Notes under the pieces: generated by a model | Told to the model about the DNA's origin: nothing | Seen by the model: the letters and a program-made list of their open reading frames with translations, nothing else | Databases searched by the model: none | NCBI GenBank assembly: GCA_943354835.1 | Contig: CALRDH010000006.1 | Span: 1 to 42,506 of the forward strand | Source of the DNA: a candidate division WWE3 bacterium | Lineage (GTDB): Bacteria; Patescibacteriota; WWE3; 2-01-FULL-39-13 | Direction of reading: 5' to 3' | Length of the DNA stretch: 42,506 nucleotides | In this document: piece after piece, positions 16,533 through 24,007 of the stretch | Position numbering within the stretch: the first letter of the stretch is position 1 | How the letters are laid out: every line of letters starts with the position of its first letter | Position numbers and translations under genes: made by a program

Positions 16533-18953
16533 ATGGCTCAGAGTGTTTCAACTATTGATCAAGTTTTATCGATTGCCCAATCTGCCTTAATCGGTGCGCT
16601 TTTTGTTCTCGTTTTTATATTTCTAATTTACTTCGGTGTTAAGTTTTATTTTTGGTATTTACGTTTTAAGAATAGAACTCGTTCTTTGAAGGATAAGACT
16701 TTTTTTAAGATTCAAATTAATGAAGATAATGAAATTGAACCAGCGGCAGGGGAACAGATGTATAGCAGTATGTATGGAATTAAAAAGGGTGGTTTTTTAA
16801 ATTCGTTAAAGGAACAAGATCATATTTCATTTGAAATCGTTGCTAATAACGCCTCTATAGAATTTTATGCCGTTTGCCCAAAGCATTTAGAGAATCTGGT
16901 CGAAAAGCAGATTAATGCTGCGTATCCTTCGGCAGAACTTACTAAAACTGTACCTTGGAATATTTGGGCAAACGGCGGACATGTTGAATTCAAATCCCTT
17001 GCACTTAAAAAAGAAAATTATTTACCTTTAAATACTTATGAAGAGATGAAGGTAGATTCAATGGCTGTTATTACATCCGCCATGAGCAAGCTTCACGAAA
17101 ACGAAGCTTTAGCACTTCAAATATTAGTTCGTCCTGCAGATGATGATTGGCAAAAATTCGGCAAAGAACACATAAAAAGTTATTTCGCAAAACATAATCA
17201 AACAGATAAAGATGGAAAATCAGTTGGTCCAAAAATGTCAAAGATTGATGAAGATTATCTTCAAAAGGTTCAAGACAAAATTTCAAAGGTTGGTTTTGAA
17301 ACCGTTATTAGACTTGTTTCAGTTTCGCCCGATGCGGCTTCTTCCAAAGTTAATCTTTCTAATCTAGAACGCGCTTTTGGCCAATTTAATAGTCCTTCAT
17401 TTAATTCTTTTTCCGGAATTACTGATAGATATCAAAAATATTATGTCCAAAGCTTTATTTCTAGAATGTTCCCAGTTGTAGAGAAAATTAATCTTCCTTT
17501 TGCGATTCCAAAAATATTAAAGAAGCAGTGGTTTAAAGGTTGGTCAATTTTGAATACAGAAGAACTTGCGACAATTTGGCATCTTCCAAATGAGAATGTA
17601 AAAACTCCAAGAATTAATTGGCTTCGAAGTAAAGGTTCAGCAGCTCCAATTGAACTTCCAGAAAGTGGCTTGTATTTAGGTAAGTCTATTTTTAGAAGTG
17701 ATGAAGTGAAGATTTTTATGGAAGACGAAGACAGGCGAAGGCACATGTATATTTTGGGTACAACTGGAACAGGTAAGTCAGAATTCATGAAGTTTATGGC
17801 GATTCAGGATATTAAAAATGGTAAAGGCGTTGCGTTTATTGATCCTCACGGATCGGCCGTTAATGATATTGTTCAGCAAATTCCACCTGAAAGAATTGAT
17901 GATGTCATTTATTTTGATCCTTCAACCGAAAGGCCAATGGGTTTGAATATTTTGGATGTTAAGACTGATAAGGCAAAGGACATGATCATTAATAAATTTA
18001 TTGATATGTTGTATGAGCTTTATGATCCAAATAAGCAAGGTATTATGGGCCCTCAATTAGAAAGAGCTTTGCGTATGTGTATGTTGACGGTTATGAGTAA
18101 GCCAGGTGGAACTTTGATCGAGGTTGTAAGGCTTTTGACGGATGAGAATTTCCACAAAACATATTTCGATGTTATTGCTGATCCGTTAGTTAAAAGGTAT
18201 TGGACAGATGAAGTCGCAAATACGACAAAGAATCGAAAAGGTGAAACGATGGGTTATTTTGTTTCTAAGCTTGATCGTTTTACGACAGAAAAAACGATGA
18301 GGTATATGCTTGGCCAGTCGACTTCTTCTTTTGATTTTCAAGATGTTATGGATAATAAGAAGATTTTGTTGGCTGATTTGTCAAAAGGTAAGTTGGGAGC
18401 AGAAAATTCAAAGTTTTTGGGGCTTTTGATTGTTCCACGTTTGCTTGCTGCTGCTTTTACTAGAATTGAAAAGATCGAAAGGGGAGAAAAGCTTGAAGAT
18501 TTTTACTTATATATTGATGAGTTCCAAAACTACACGACTCCTGATATTGAAACTATTTTGTCAGAGGCTCGTAAATATAGACTTAATCTTATTATTGCGA
18601 ATCAGTTTATAGGTCAGCTTCCAGATAAAATTAAAGATTCGATTTTTGGAAATGTAGGAAGTATGGGAATTTTTAGAATTGGAACCGACGATGCGGAATA
18701 TCTAGAGAAATATTTTGCTCCTACATTTGGACAAGGGGATTTAATGAATAATCCTGTTGGTCGTGCATATATGAAACTACTTGTTCGCAACCAGCCGTCT
18801 CCACCATTTGCCATGACAACCGATTGGAACTTAATGAAAGAATCAAAAAGAGATTTTGAACTTGGCCAAAAAATTAGGGAGCTAAGTCAAGTAAAATTTG
18901 GTAGAAACAGATTCATAGTAGAACAGGAAATAAAGGCTAGGTCGAATTTATAA
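16533..18953 (+). CDS. VirD4/TraD-like membrane ATPase (type IV secretion coupling family)
   Basis: The 806-residue protein begins with a membrane helix (about 15-45), then a ~350-residue region with no recognised fold, then a RecA-like motor. Walker A is GTTGTGKSE (about residue 409), followed by FIDPHGSAVNDIVQQIP. Walker B is LYIDEFQNY (about 658-666), followed by ILSEARKYRLNLIIANQFIGQL, typical of TraD/VirD4 coupling proteins. These ATPases pump DNA or protein through the membrane. No relaxase, VirB4 or pilin genes are beside it, so it may be part of a dispersed system or act alone. A TGCTAGAAT promoter lies just upstream. Confidence 0.85.
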   Translation: MAQSVSTIDQVLSIAQSALIGALFVLVFIFLIYFGVKFYFWYLRFKNRTRSLKDKTFFKIQINEDNEIEPAAGEQMYSSMYGIKKGGFLNSLKEQDHISFEIVANNASIEFYAVCPKHLENLVEKQINAAYPSAELTKTVPWNIWANGGHVEFKSLALKKENYLPLNTYEEMKVDSMAVITSAMSKLHENEALALQILVRPADDDWQKFGKEHIKSYFAKHNQTDKDGKSVGPKMSKIDEDYLQKVQDKISKVGFETVIRLVSVSPDAASSKVNLSNLERAFGQFNSPSFNSFSGITDRYQKYYVQSFISRMFPVVEKINLPFAIPKILKKQWFKGWSILNTEELATIWHLPNENVKTPRINWLRSKGSAAPIELPESGLYLGKSIFRSDEVKIFMEDEDRRRHMYILGTTGTGKSEFMKFMAIQDIKNGKGVAFIDPHGSAVNDIVQQIPPERIDDVIYFDPSTERPMGLNILDVKTDKAKDMIINKFIDMLYELYDPNKQGIMGPQLERALRMCMLTVMSKPGGTLIEVVRLLTDENFHKTYFDVIADPLVKRYWTDEVANTTKNRKGETMGYFVSKLDRFTTEKTMRYMLGQSTSSFDFQDVMDNKKILLADLSKGKLGAENSKFLGLLIVPRLLAAAFTRIEKIERGEKLEDFYLYIDEFQNYTTPDIETILSEARKYRLNLIIANQFIGQLPDKIKDSIFGNVGSMGIFRIGTDDAEYLEKYFAPTFGQGDLMNNPVGRAYMKLLVRNQPSPPFAMTTDWNLMKESKRDFELGQKIRELSQVKFGRNRFIVEQEIKARSNL

Positions 18954-18961
18954 ATCCGTTA

Positions 18962-18967
18962 TATAAT
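18962..18967 (+). promoter_or_regulatory. -10 element of tRNA-Ser
   Basis: A perfect TATAAT lies 11 nt before the 5' end of the tRNA and 8 bp after the VirD4-like stop codon, so the tRNA has its own promoter. Confidence 0.6.
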
Positions 18968-18978
18968 TTACACAGCGT

Positions 18979-19067
18979 GGAGAGGTCGCATAGTTGGTCT
19001 AGTGCGCTGGTCTTGAAAACCGGTACGTCGCAAGATGTCGAGGGTTCGAATCCCTCCCTCTCCGCCA
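18979..19067 (+). tRNA. tRNA-Ser (anticodon TGA)
   Basis: The 89-nt gene has acceptor arms GGAGAGG (18979-18985) and CCTCTCC (19057-19063), discriminator G and an encoded CCA. The anticodon loop is CTTGAAA with TGA at 19014-19016. The long variable arm (ACGTCGCAAGATGTCG) is typical of serine tRNAs, and the T-arm GAGGGTTCGAATCCCTC is canonical. An accessory region begins directly downstream. Confidence 0.95.
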
Positions 19068-19150
19068 GAAAAGTTTGACATTTTAGGAAATTAAAAATAT
19101 CGTTGAGGCGGATATAACGGTAGTGAAGTAGGAATGGTGCAAGGAATAAT

Positions 19151-19172
19151 TAGTCGAGCAAAAACTCGGCTA
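19151..19172 (+). terminator. Hairpin downstream of tRNA-Ser
   Basis: TAGTCGAG and CTCGGCTA form an 8-bp stem (one G-U pair) around the loop CAAAAA, followed by AATTTT. It could terminate the tRNA transcript. Its last two bases overlap a possible -10 (TAAATT, 19171-19176) that ends 6 nt before the next ATG. Confidence 0.4.
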
Positions 19173-19182
19173 AATTTTAAGT

Positions 19183-20937
19183 ATGATTGAAATAGCTCGA
19201 CAACTCTTCGGATTTATTTTATTGCGTCTGCAGGACATCACGGATTTTATTGAGCCGTTTTTGCAAAACCTTGACCCATCATTTTTCCAAAACATCACAT
19301 TGGGGGTATTGGCGATTTTTATTCCTTTTGCAATTGTTTTTCTTACGGACATTTTGAATTCTAAAGAAGAAAGAAGAAGTGAATTTGAAAAAATGGTTTT
19401 AAGTGATGAGGTGCTTGGAACAAAAAAAACCTTTTGGCTTTCAATTTTTGGAATAATCTTTTTTGCATTTTTTTCTGGAACTGATACTCCCTTGTTAGCA
19501 AAAATTTTATCTATAATTGTCGCAATAATTTTAACCTTACTTTTTTGGAAGCCGTTCAAGAATATTTTGAGATTCTCTGAAGGGTATAAACAAGAGTTTG
19601 AAATGCTTTTTTTGAGGAAATTAAGTTTTTCAAAGTTCTTTAGGTTCAAGAATAAAGAAAGGGAGGGAAAATTATTTCGAGCATGGAATTCTTTCTGGTC
19701 TGAAAAATCGGAAATTAACGAAACAGATTTTACAAATATTTTCATATCTCATATTGATGACGCCGTAAATTATGGAAGATTTGAGTTTGCCATGCAGCTT
19801 GGGCAAACTTATGAAAATAACATTGAAAAGCGTGATCGTTTTTCAATAGGTTATGAAATTTTGCCAAAAGTTTTCGAGTGGAATGAGGAATTATTGAACG
19901 AGCAACAACATTGGTTAAGAAGTTTTGATAGGCAAGAAAGAATTCAAAATTTAATTTCACAAAAGCACTTCCCTACATTTAGAACATGGATGCTAAATAT
20001 ATACGAGAAAACTAACTCAAAAAGAGATCGTTTTTGGAATTGGCATTATTTTGGTGGAAAAATTTTTCAAGCAATAATTAAGATATTACTTAAAGACGGA
20101 CAGGATCCGTATCAATTTTTTTCATCATTTAAAAAACATATTGAGGAAAGCGAGAAAAAGTTAGACAAAATTGAAGATGCAAAAGAGAAAGAAAAATATC
20201 TGCACTATTTAACAGGACTTTTTGCAAGTTTTTGTCCAACCTTTTTTAACGAAATAGACAATGAAACATCAAATTATGGAATTTGGGAGAATAATTTTCC
20301 CGCAGAGTGGAAAATAATCATTGCTAACAAAGACAATAGAATATCTCGTGTCATACTGGGTGAATTTTTACAATGGTCAAGGGATCGGATGTTTAAGAAG
20401 GACAGTAAAGATAAGTTTGATAAAGGTTTAACAGAAGTAATAAACGGAATTTTCCCCAATGTACATTCATCGCTATTTACAGCTTTTTTGATGTTATTTC
20501 CCTCAAGTGAAATAAAATATGCACTAGAAAAAGAACCTAATTTTTATATTTTTAGTGTAAGCATGTTAGAGATTGGACCTGTTGAGGAAAATGAAGAAGA
20601 TCGAAATAAAAGACTTGCTGAAATGATGAAGGCAAAAGAAATTTCACAAAAAGAGGAAACTGTTCAAACTATTTTAAAATTTTTCCATTTTTGGCAAAAA
20701 CTTACTTTATATAATGATGACTTATCAGAAGATGAGTCTAAAAAATGGGAAAGTTTTACAGAGGCAGAAAGAAAATCAATAGTAAAAAGGGTGAGAAAAG
20801 AAAAATTGGAAAAAACAAAAGCGGAAATAGAAAGTGGGGAAATTAAAAAGATTTGTGATGATTCTGAACGAAAAGAGTTATACAGGAAAGATTTTTTGGA
20901 GTTGATTGAATTATTAATTTTAGAAATAGAAAAATAA
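19183..20937 (+). CDS. Large membrane-anchored protein of unknown function
   Basis: The 584-residue protein has three predicted membrane segments near the N-terminus (about 38-58, 83-100, 106-123), then a long cytoplasmic part rich in Lys, Glu, Phe and Trp. The last ~110 residues are highly charged and probably a coiled coil (MKAKEISQKEETVQTI, VRKEKLEKTKAEIESGEI). I recognise no family. Its Phe/Lys-rich composition, its place behind a tRNA gene and its neighbours (RhuM-type fragment, toxin-antitoxin pair, gene remnants) suggest transfer. An envelope-linked defence or stress role is speculation. TAAATT 6 nt upstream of the ATG is the likely -10. Confidence 0.7.
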   Translation: MIEIARQLFGFILLRLQDITDFIEPFLQNLDPSFFQNITLGVLAIFIPFAIVFLTDILNSKEERRSEFEKMVLSDEVLGTKKTFWLSIFGIIFFAFFSGTDTPLLAKILSIIVAIILTLLFWKPFKNILRFSEGYKQEFEMLFLRKLSFSKFFRFKNKEREGKLFRAWNSFWSEKSEINETDFTNIFISHIDDAVNYGRFEFAMQLGQTYENNIEKRDRFSIGYEILPKVFEWNEELLNEQQHWLRSFDRQERIQNLISQKHFPTFRTWMLNIYEKTNSKRDRFWNWHYFGGKIFQAIIKILLKDGQDPYQFFSSFKKHIEESEKKLDKIEDAKEKEKYLHYLTGLFASFCPTFFNEIDNETSNYGIWENNFPAEWKIIIANKDNRISRVILGEFLQWSRDRMFKKDSKDKFDKGLTEVINGIFPNVHSSLFTAFLMLFPSSEIKYALEKEPNFYIFSVSMLEIGPVEENEEDRNKRLAEMMKAKEISQKEETVQTILKFFHFWQKLTLYNDDLSEDESKKWESFTEAERKSIVKRVRKEKLEKTKAEIESGEIKKICDDSERKELYRKDFLELIELLILEIEK

Positions 20938-21093
20938 AAAAAGTCCCGCCGTCTCGCTTGCTTCCTTTCCCTTTCCGTTTGAGAAAAGGAAAAGCGAAAG
21001 GGGGTTTTGCTCAAGAAATTTTTGTTAATTTGTCTATCAGAAACAATAAATCTTAATAAAGTTTTTGTTGTCCAATTGTAATAAACTGTATGT
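20938..21093. other. Noncoding gap with an imperfect hairpin
   Basis: TTTCCCTTTCC (about 20967-20977) can pair imperfectly with GGAAAAGCGAAAGGG (about 20988-21002), a possible terminator for the 584-residue gene. Near the end, TAAACT (21082-21087) lies 6 nt before the ATG at 21094 and is a candidate -10. Nothing else is recognisable. Confidence 0.35.
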
Positions 21094-21693
21094 ATGAGCA
21101 AGAAGAGAATAAATCAAAATATTTATAGAGATAAAGAATTAAAAAGATCGGCAACTAGTTCCAAAATGGAACTAGTTCAAAACGAATCGGGACGACAAGT
21201 GCGTAGAGAGGTTGATATATACAATCTTGATATATTGATTGCTACTGGATATCGAATAAATTCTGTCGTGGGAACTAGGTTTAGACAATGGGCGACAAAA
21301 ACACTCCGAAGCTATATTGTTGATGGTTTTGCTATAAATAAAAATCGGATTGCTAAGAATTACGAACATTTTTTAAGTGTTATTTCTGATATCAAAAAAC
21401 TATTGCCAGAAGAGTCTGCGGTTGACCCAAAAGACGCAATAGAACTTGTGTCACTTTTTGCTGATACTTGGCTTTCTCTTGATGCATATGATCGAGATCT
21501 TTTGCCAAAAGGTAAGCTCACAAAAAAGAAAGTTGATATAACAGTACGGAAAATTGTCGATAGTCTGGATGAACTAAAAACAGAACTTGTGCATAAGAAA
21601 GAAGCATCTGAACTCACAATTCTTGTCGCAAGTAGCAATCCAAAAGAAAAAGAAAAGGTTGTATCATTGATCGTCAGTTTAATTTCGAAATAG
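21094..21693 (+). CDS. RhuM-family protein lacking its N-terminal domain
   Basis: Residues 10-80 match the centre of RhuM-type virulence/phage-associated proteins: IYRDKELKRSATSSK, VQNESGRQVRREVDIYNLD, ATGYRINSVVGTRFRQWATKTLRSYIVDGFAINKNR in outline. Full-length members have roughly 60 more residues before this, forming the N-terminal DNA-binding-like part, and are about 330 long; this one has 199. The DNA upstream is full of stops in all relevant frames, so the front is truly gone. It may be a decayed gene or a domain-only version. TAAACT 6 nt before the ATG could still allow transcription. The biochemical role of RhuM is not established. Confidence 0.65.
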   Translation: MSKKRINQNIYRDKELKRSATSSKMELVQNESGRQVRREVDIYNLDILIATGYRINSVVGTRFRQWATKTLRSYIVDGFAINKNRIAKNYEHFLSVISDIKKLLPEESAVDPKDAIELVSLFADTWLSLDAYDRDLLPKGKLTKKKVDITVRKIVDSLDELKTELVHKKEASELTILVASSNPKEKEKVVSLIVSLISK

Positions 21694-22107
21694 TTAATTT
21701 TTAGAAATTTCCTCGTATGCTTTTTGTATTTGTTTAAAGTCTTTGTCAAATGATTCTATTCCAATCTCTAAGTTTTTTGCTCTTGCAAAAAGGATTATAT
21801 CGACTAGGTCTGTGTTTAAGAGGGGACATAGTGCGATTGCCAGTTTCATGTCTTTGTTGTTATCTATAAATTCAATGCAGCTTGTTTGTACTATGGACTC
21901 AAGGTCCTTTGCGATTTCTGAACGTTCAATTGAATAAACCTTTCTTAAAACATATTCAAATTCGACTACAACTTCGACGGGAATATAGAGTTTGTATCCT
22001 TTGGTGTCTGCATTGTTAAGTATTTCTAAAGCCTTTTCATATTGGGCTTGATTATCTTGCATGAAGAGTCGCACAAGTATATTTGTGTCTAGGATTTTAT
22101 TCTCCAT
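21694..22107 (-). CDS. PIN-domain ribonuclease toxin (VapC-like), second pair
   Basis: The 137-residue protein has the PIN acidic residues: D7 in ILDTNILVRLF, E45 or E48 in VEVVVEFEYVL, the aspartate of NTDLVDIILFA and that of ESFDKDFK. It is encoded just after an AbrB-type antitoxin with an 11-base overlap and abuts the RhuM-type gene tail to tail with no spacer. It should act as an Mg-dependent RNase. Confidence 0.88.
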   Translation of the reverse strand: MENKILDTNILVRLFMQDNQAQYEKALEILNNADTKGYKLYIPVEVVVEFEYVLRKVYSIERSEIAKDLESIVQTSCIEFIDNNKDMKLAIALCPLLNTDLVDIILFARAKNLEIGIESFDKDFKQIQKAYEEISKN

Positions 22108-22390
22108 TATTTATTTTACTTGTAGGCTTTTTAAACTTTTCAAATACCGAATCGGCTTGGGCAGCTTCTTCGATTTCTAAAATCTCGTCAAAATTTTTGC
22201 CTTTGATTGCACTTTTTTTGTGTACACCTAATCTTTGAAAAATGTCGTTGGATTTTGTAAAAGTTAATTTTTCACTTTCCATTTTTGCGACAATCATACT
22301 TCCCGGTTTGAAATTTAGTTTTTCTCTAAATTTGGCTGGAATAGTTATTTGCCCTTGGCTTGTTATAGAAACTAATGCGGTATCGTTCAT
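22097..22390 (-). CDS. AbrB/SpoVT-type antitoxin (VapB-like)
   Basis: The first ~45 residues are a swapped-hairpin AbrB DNA-binding domain (ALVSITSQGQITIPAKFREKLNFKPGSMIVAKM). The remainder, to residue 97, would bind the PIN toxin. It is transcribed from a strong promoter whose -10 ends 6 nt before the ATG, with three GCATTA repeats across the promoter that are the likely binding sites of the antitoxin. Confidence 0.9.
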   Translation of the reverse strand: MNDTALVSITSQGQITIPAKFREKLNFKPGSMIVAKMESEKLTFTKSNDIFQRLGVHKKSAIKGKNFDEILEIEEAAQADSVFEKFKKPTSKINNGE

Positions 22391-22433
22391 GCATTAACTA
22401 TATCGTTTCGCATTAGATTTTGTCAATGCATTA
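22391..22433 (-). promoter_or_regulatory. Promoter and repeated operator of the second toxin-antitoxin pair
   Basis: On the minus strand TTGACA (22421-22426), an 18-bp spacer and TATAGT (22397-22402) lead to an ATG 6 nt further on. The hexamer GCATTA (plus-strand reading) occurs at 22391, 22410 and 22428, spaced 19 and 18 bp, so copies fall between ATG and -10, in the spacer, and just upstream of the -35. The first and third copies lie within ATGCAT palindromes. This is the expected layout of an autorepressor operator. Confidence 0.75.
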
Positions 22434-22445
22434 TTTTTTGGTCTC

Positions 22446-22454
22446 TGCTATATT
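22446..22454 (+). promoter_or_regulatory. Extended -10 element of tspO
   Basis: TGCTATATT (TG, one base, TATATT) ends 6 nt before the ATG at 22461. It lies back to back with the antitoxin promoter, whose operator could also influence it. Confidence 0.6.
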
Positions 22455-22460
22455 TTCTGT

Positions 22461-22856
22461 ATGGATTCTTATATTTGGTATTCAAAGTTAATTAAACCAA
22501 GTTGGGCGCCGCCTTCATGGCTTTTTGGCCCAGTGTGGACATTTTTATATGCAATTATTTTTGTTTCATTTGGAACGGTTTTTTTGAAAGTAATTAAGCG
22601 GGAAATCCCTGCGGTTGTTATTCTTCCTTTTATTTTAAATCTGATTTTTAATGCCGTTTTTACGTACTTTCAGTTTGGATTGAGAAATAATTTCTTAGCT
22701 ATGATTGATATCTTGTTAGTTTTAGGAACCTTGATTTGGGCTATGGCTGCAATTTCTCCATACCTAAAATGGGTTGCATATGCACAAATCCCATACTTAC
22801 TTTGGGTCTCCTTTGCAACAATACTGCAAATAACAATTACGTATTTGAATAAGTAA
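22461..22856 (+). CDS. TspO/MBR family tryptophan-rich membrane protein
   Basis: TspO proteins are five-helix membrane proteins that bind porphyrins and similar ligands. The 131-residue sequence has the family landmarks KPSWAPPSWLFGPVWTFLYAIIFVSFG (about 12-38), the loop LNLIFNAVFTYFQFGLRN, and WAMAAISPYLKWVAYAQIPYLLWVSFAT near the end. It is slightly shorter than the usual ~155 residues, mainly at the N-terminus. The next gene remnant begins two bases after its stop. Confidence 0.9.
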   Translation: MDSYIWYSKLIKPSWAPPSWLFGPVWTFLYAIIFVSFGTVFLKVIKREIPAVVILPFILNLIFNAVFTYFQFGLRNNFLAMIDILLVLGTLIWAMAAISPYLKWVAYAQIPYLLWVSFATILQITITYLNK

Positions 22857-22858
22857 GT

Positions 22859-23177
22859 ATGCGTTTTAAGCCGGAATTGACTCCAAAAGAAATGTTAGAG
22901 CTTGGGGTTTTTGGTGGTCTATATTTTTCTGATAAACCAGAAGAATTTCCAAAAGATTGGTTTACTAATGCAAAATTATCTCCAGATAAAAAAAGACACA
23001 AAGAGCTAAATTTTTTTAAAATAAATGCTAGTCAGTCACTTGCGGTATGGAGAGCTAAGGGATGGATTCATCCGCAAGATCCAAGGGGATGGTTTCAATG
23101 GTATTGCCGATATTTCTTGTAGGCCAAGACAAAGGCAAGCTTTGTTACATTGGGCTTATGATTCAAGAAAAATTTAA
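22859..23177 (+). pseudogene. Decayed gene of unknown function with an internal deletion
   Basis: An 87-codon frame (22859-23122) starts MRFKPELTPKEMLELGVFGG and runs to WRAKGWIHPQDPRGWFQWYCRYFL, then TAG. The coding signal resumes at once in another frame: from 23118 the DNA reads RPRQRQALLHWAYDSRKI and then stops at 23175-23177. I recall a conserved family in which a GWFQWYCRYY-like segment and such a basic RPRQRQALL segment lie in one protein some 40-50 residues apart. The simplest reading is a deletion plus frameshift that removed the middle. The shortened frame might still be made. Confidence 0.55.
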
Positions 23178-23284
23178 AATCTCACAAATTAAAAGCGCAA
23201 ATAATCGATTGTTTTTGGCAGGATGTCGGTACTTTTGACGGACTTTTAAACGCAAGCAACTACTTCTACAAACGTAAGCAATAA
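23162..23284 (+). pseudogene. C-terminal remnant of a sugar nucleotidyltransferase-like gene
   Basis: A frame without its own start reads FKKNLKSHKLKAQIIDC and then WQDVGTFDGLLNASNYFYK, ending KRKQ and TAA. This resembles the C-terminal region of glucose-1-phosphate thymidylyltransferase-like enzymes, where a W-x-D-x-GT-x-x-x-LL-x-A-x-x pattern is typical. Only about 40 codons remain, so this is a scrap left by deletion, adjoining the previous remnant. The similarity is judged by eye. Confidence 0.5.
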
Positions 23285-23286
23285 TC

Positions 23287-23295
23287 TGCTAGTAT
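23287..23295 (+). promoter_or_regulatory. Extended -10 element
   Basis: TGCTAGTAT ends 6 nt before the ATG at 23302, the same arrangement as upstream of tspO. Confidence 0.6.
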
Positions 23296-23301
23296 CGGAT
23301 T

Positions 23302-23712
23302 ATGAACAAAAACTTTTCCGAACTAAGCCTTGGTGCGTCGATTTATATAATAATTGCAGTAATTGCAATTGGAATTGGAGTGTATGGCGCTTTTAGAACA
23401 GTCGCTAATTATTTCATATTTGAGAAATACCCAGTATCGGGTGGGGGAATGTCTATGATGATGGGTGGAGGCTACTATCAAACAGAAGCCGATTGCTTAT
23501 ACACAAGAACGTATTACGACGAAAAAGGAGTTGGTTCTAGAACACCTACTCAAGTTGAACTAGCGGCAGAAACAAGTGAGAAAGATAGATGCTTGAATCA
23601 AGTTATGGAATCAAGAAAAATGTCACAAGTAAATGATATTGGAGGTTCTGTACTATCAATGATAATTGGGTTTGGACTTTTATACGTAAGAAAAACTGTA
23701 TTTAAGGACTAA
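23302..23712 (+). CDS. Small two-helix membrane protein of unknown function
   Basis: The 136-residue protein has one hydrophobic segment at about 12-33 and a second at about 112-130, enclosing a hydrophilic loop with a Gly/Met-rich stretch (SGGGMSMMMGGGYY) and two cysteines (CLYTRTYYDEKG and DRCLNQ) that could form a disulfide if the loop is outside. I recognise no family. It is a single-gene unit: its own extended -10 upstream and a strong terminator downstream. Confidence 0.7.
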   Translation: MNKNFSELSLGASIYIIIAVIAIGIGVYGAFRTVANYFIFEKYPVSGGGMSMMMGGGYYQTEADCLYTRTYYDEKGVGSRTPTQVELAAETSEKDRCLNQVMESRKMSQVNDIGGSVLSMIIGFGLLYVRKTVFKD

Positions 23713-23742
23713 GGTAAAGACTCATAACTAGGAATAGAGATC

Positions 23743-23783
23743 AAAAAAGGCGGCCGTAAGGCCGCCCTTTGCGTTTCTTTTTT
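23743..23783. terminator. Strong terminator, probably bidirectional
   Basis: GGCGGCC (23749-23755), loop GTAA and GGCCGCC (23760-23766) form a perfect 7-bp GC stem. It is preceded by AAAAAA and followed by a pyrimidine-rich tract ending in TTTTTTT. It lies between convergent genes and can serve both. Confidence 0.85.
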
Positions 23784-23796
23784 TAATTTCAAAAAA

Positions 23797-23940
23797 TTAG
23801 AATTTAAGATCTAGTCCGTATTGAATTCCTACAAGTAGGAATAATATTGGAAGAATTGCGAATAAAATCGCAGCGAACACTTTCGAGAAACTGGTAACCG
23901 ATGTTACCTCTTTGGGTAGGTTGGATTTGGTTTTTGCCAT
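23797..23940 (-). CDS. 47-residue single-pass membrane protein
   Basis: The frame starts MAKTKSNLPKEVTSVTSFSK, has one hydrophobic helix (VFAAILFAILPILFLLVGI, about 21-39) and ends QYGLDLKF. A promoter-like TTGAAT, 17-bp spacer and TGTGATAGT precede it, with the -10 ending 6 nt before the ATG as in neighbouring genes. The shared terminator lies just beyond its stop. It runs divergently from the RNase P RNA gene. The well-formed helix and signals support a real gene; its function is unknown. Confidence 0.6.
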   Translation of the reverse strand: MAKTKSNLPKEVTSVTSFSKVFAAILFAILPILFLLVGIQYGLDLKF

Positions 23941-23995
23941 GAAGAGACTATCACATATTTTTGAGCCAAATTCAATAATGTGTATTGAATTGTGT

Positions 23996-24001
23996 TAAAA
24001 T
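23996..24001 (+). promoter_or_regulatory. -10 element of rnpB
   Basis: TAAAAT ends 6 nt before the predicted 5' end of RNase P RNA at about 24008. Confidence 0.5.
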
Positions 24002-24007
24002 TTGTGC

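Noticed and set aside
19068-23712. A second copy of the tRNA-Ser 3' end as an attachment site
   Set aside because: No match beyond the general T-arm sequence, which also occurs in tRNA-Ala, was found by eye.
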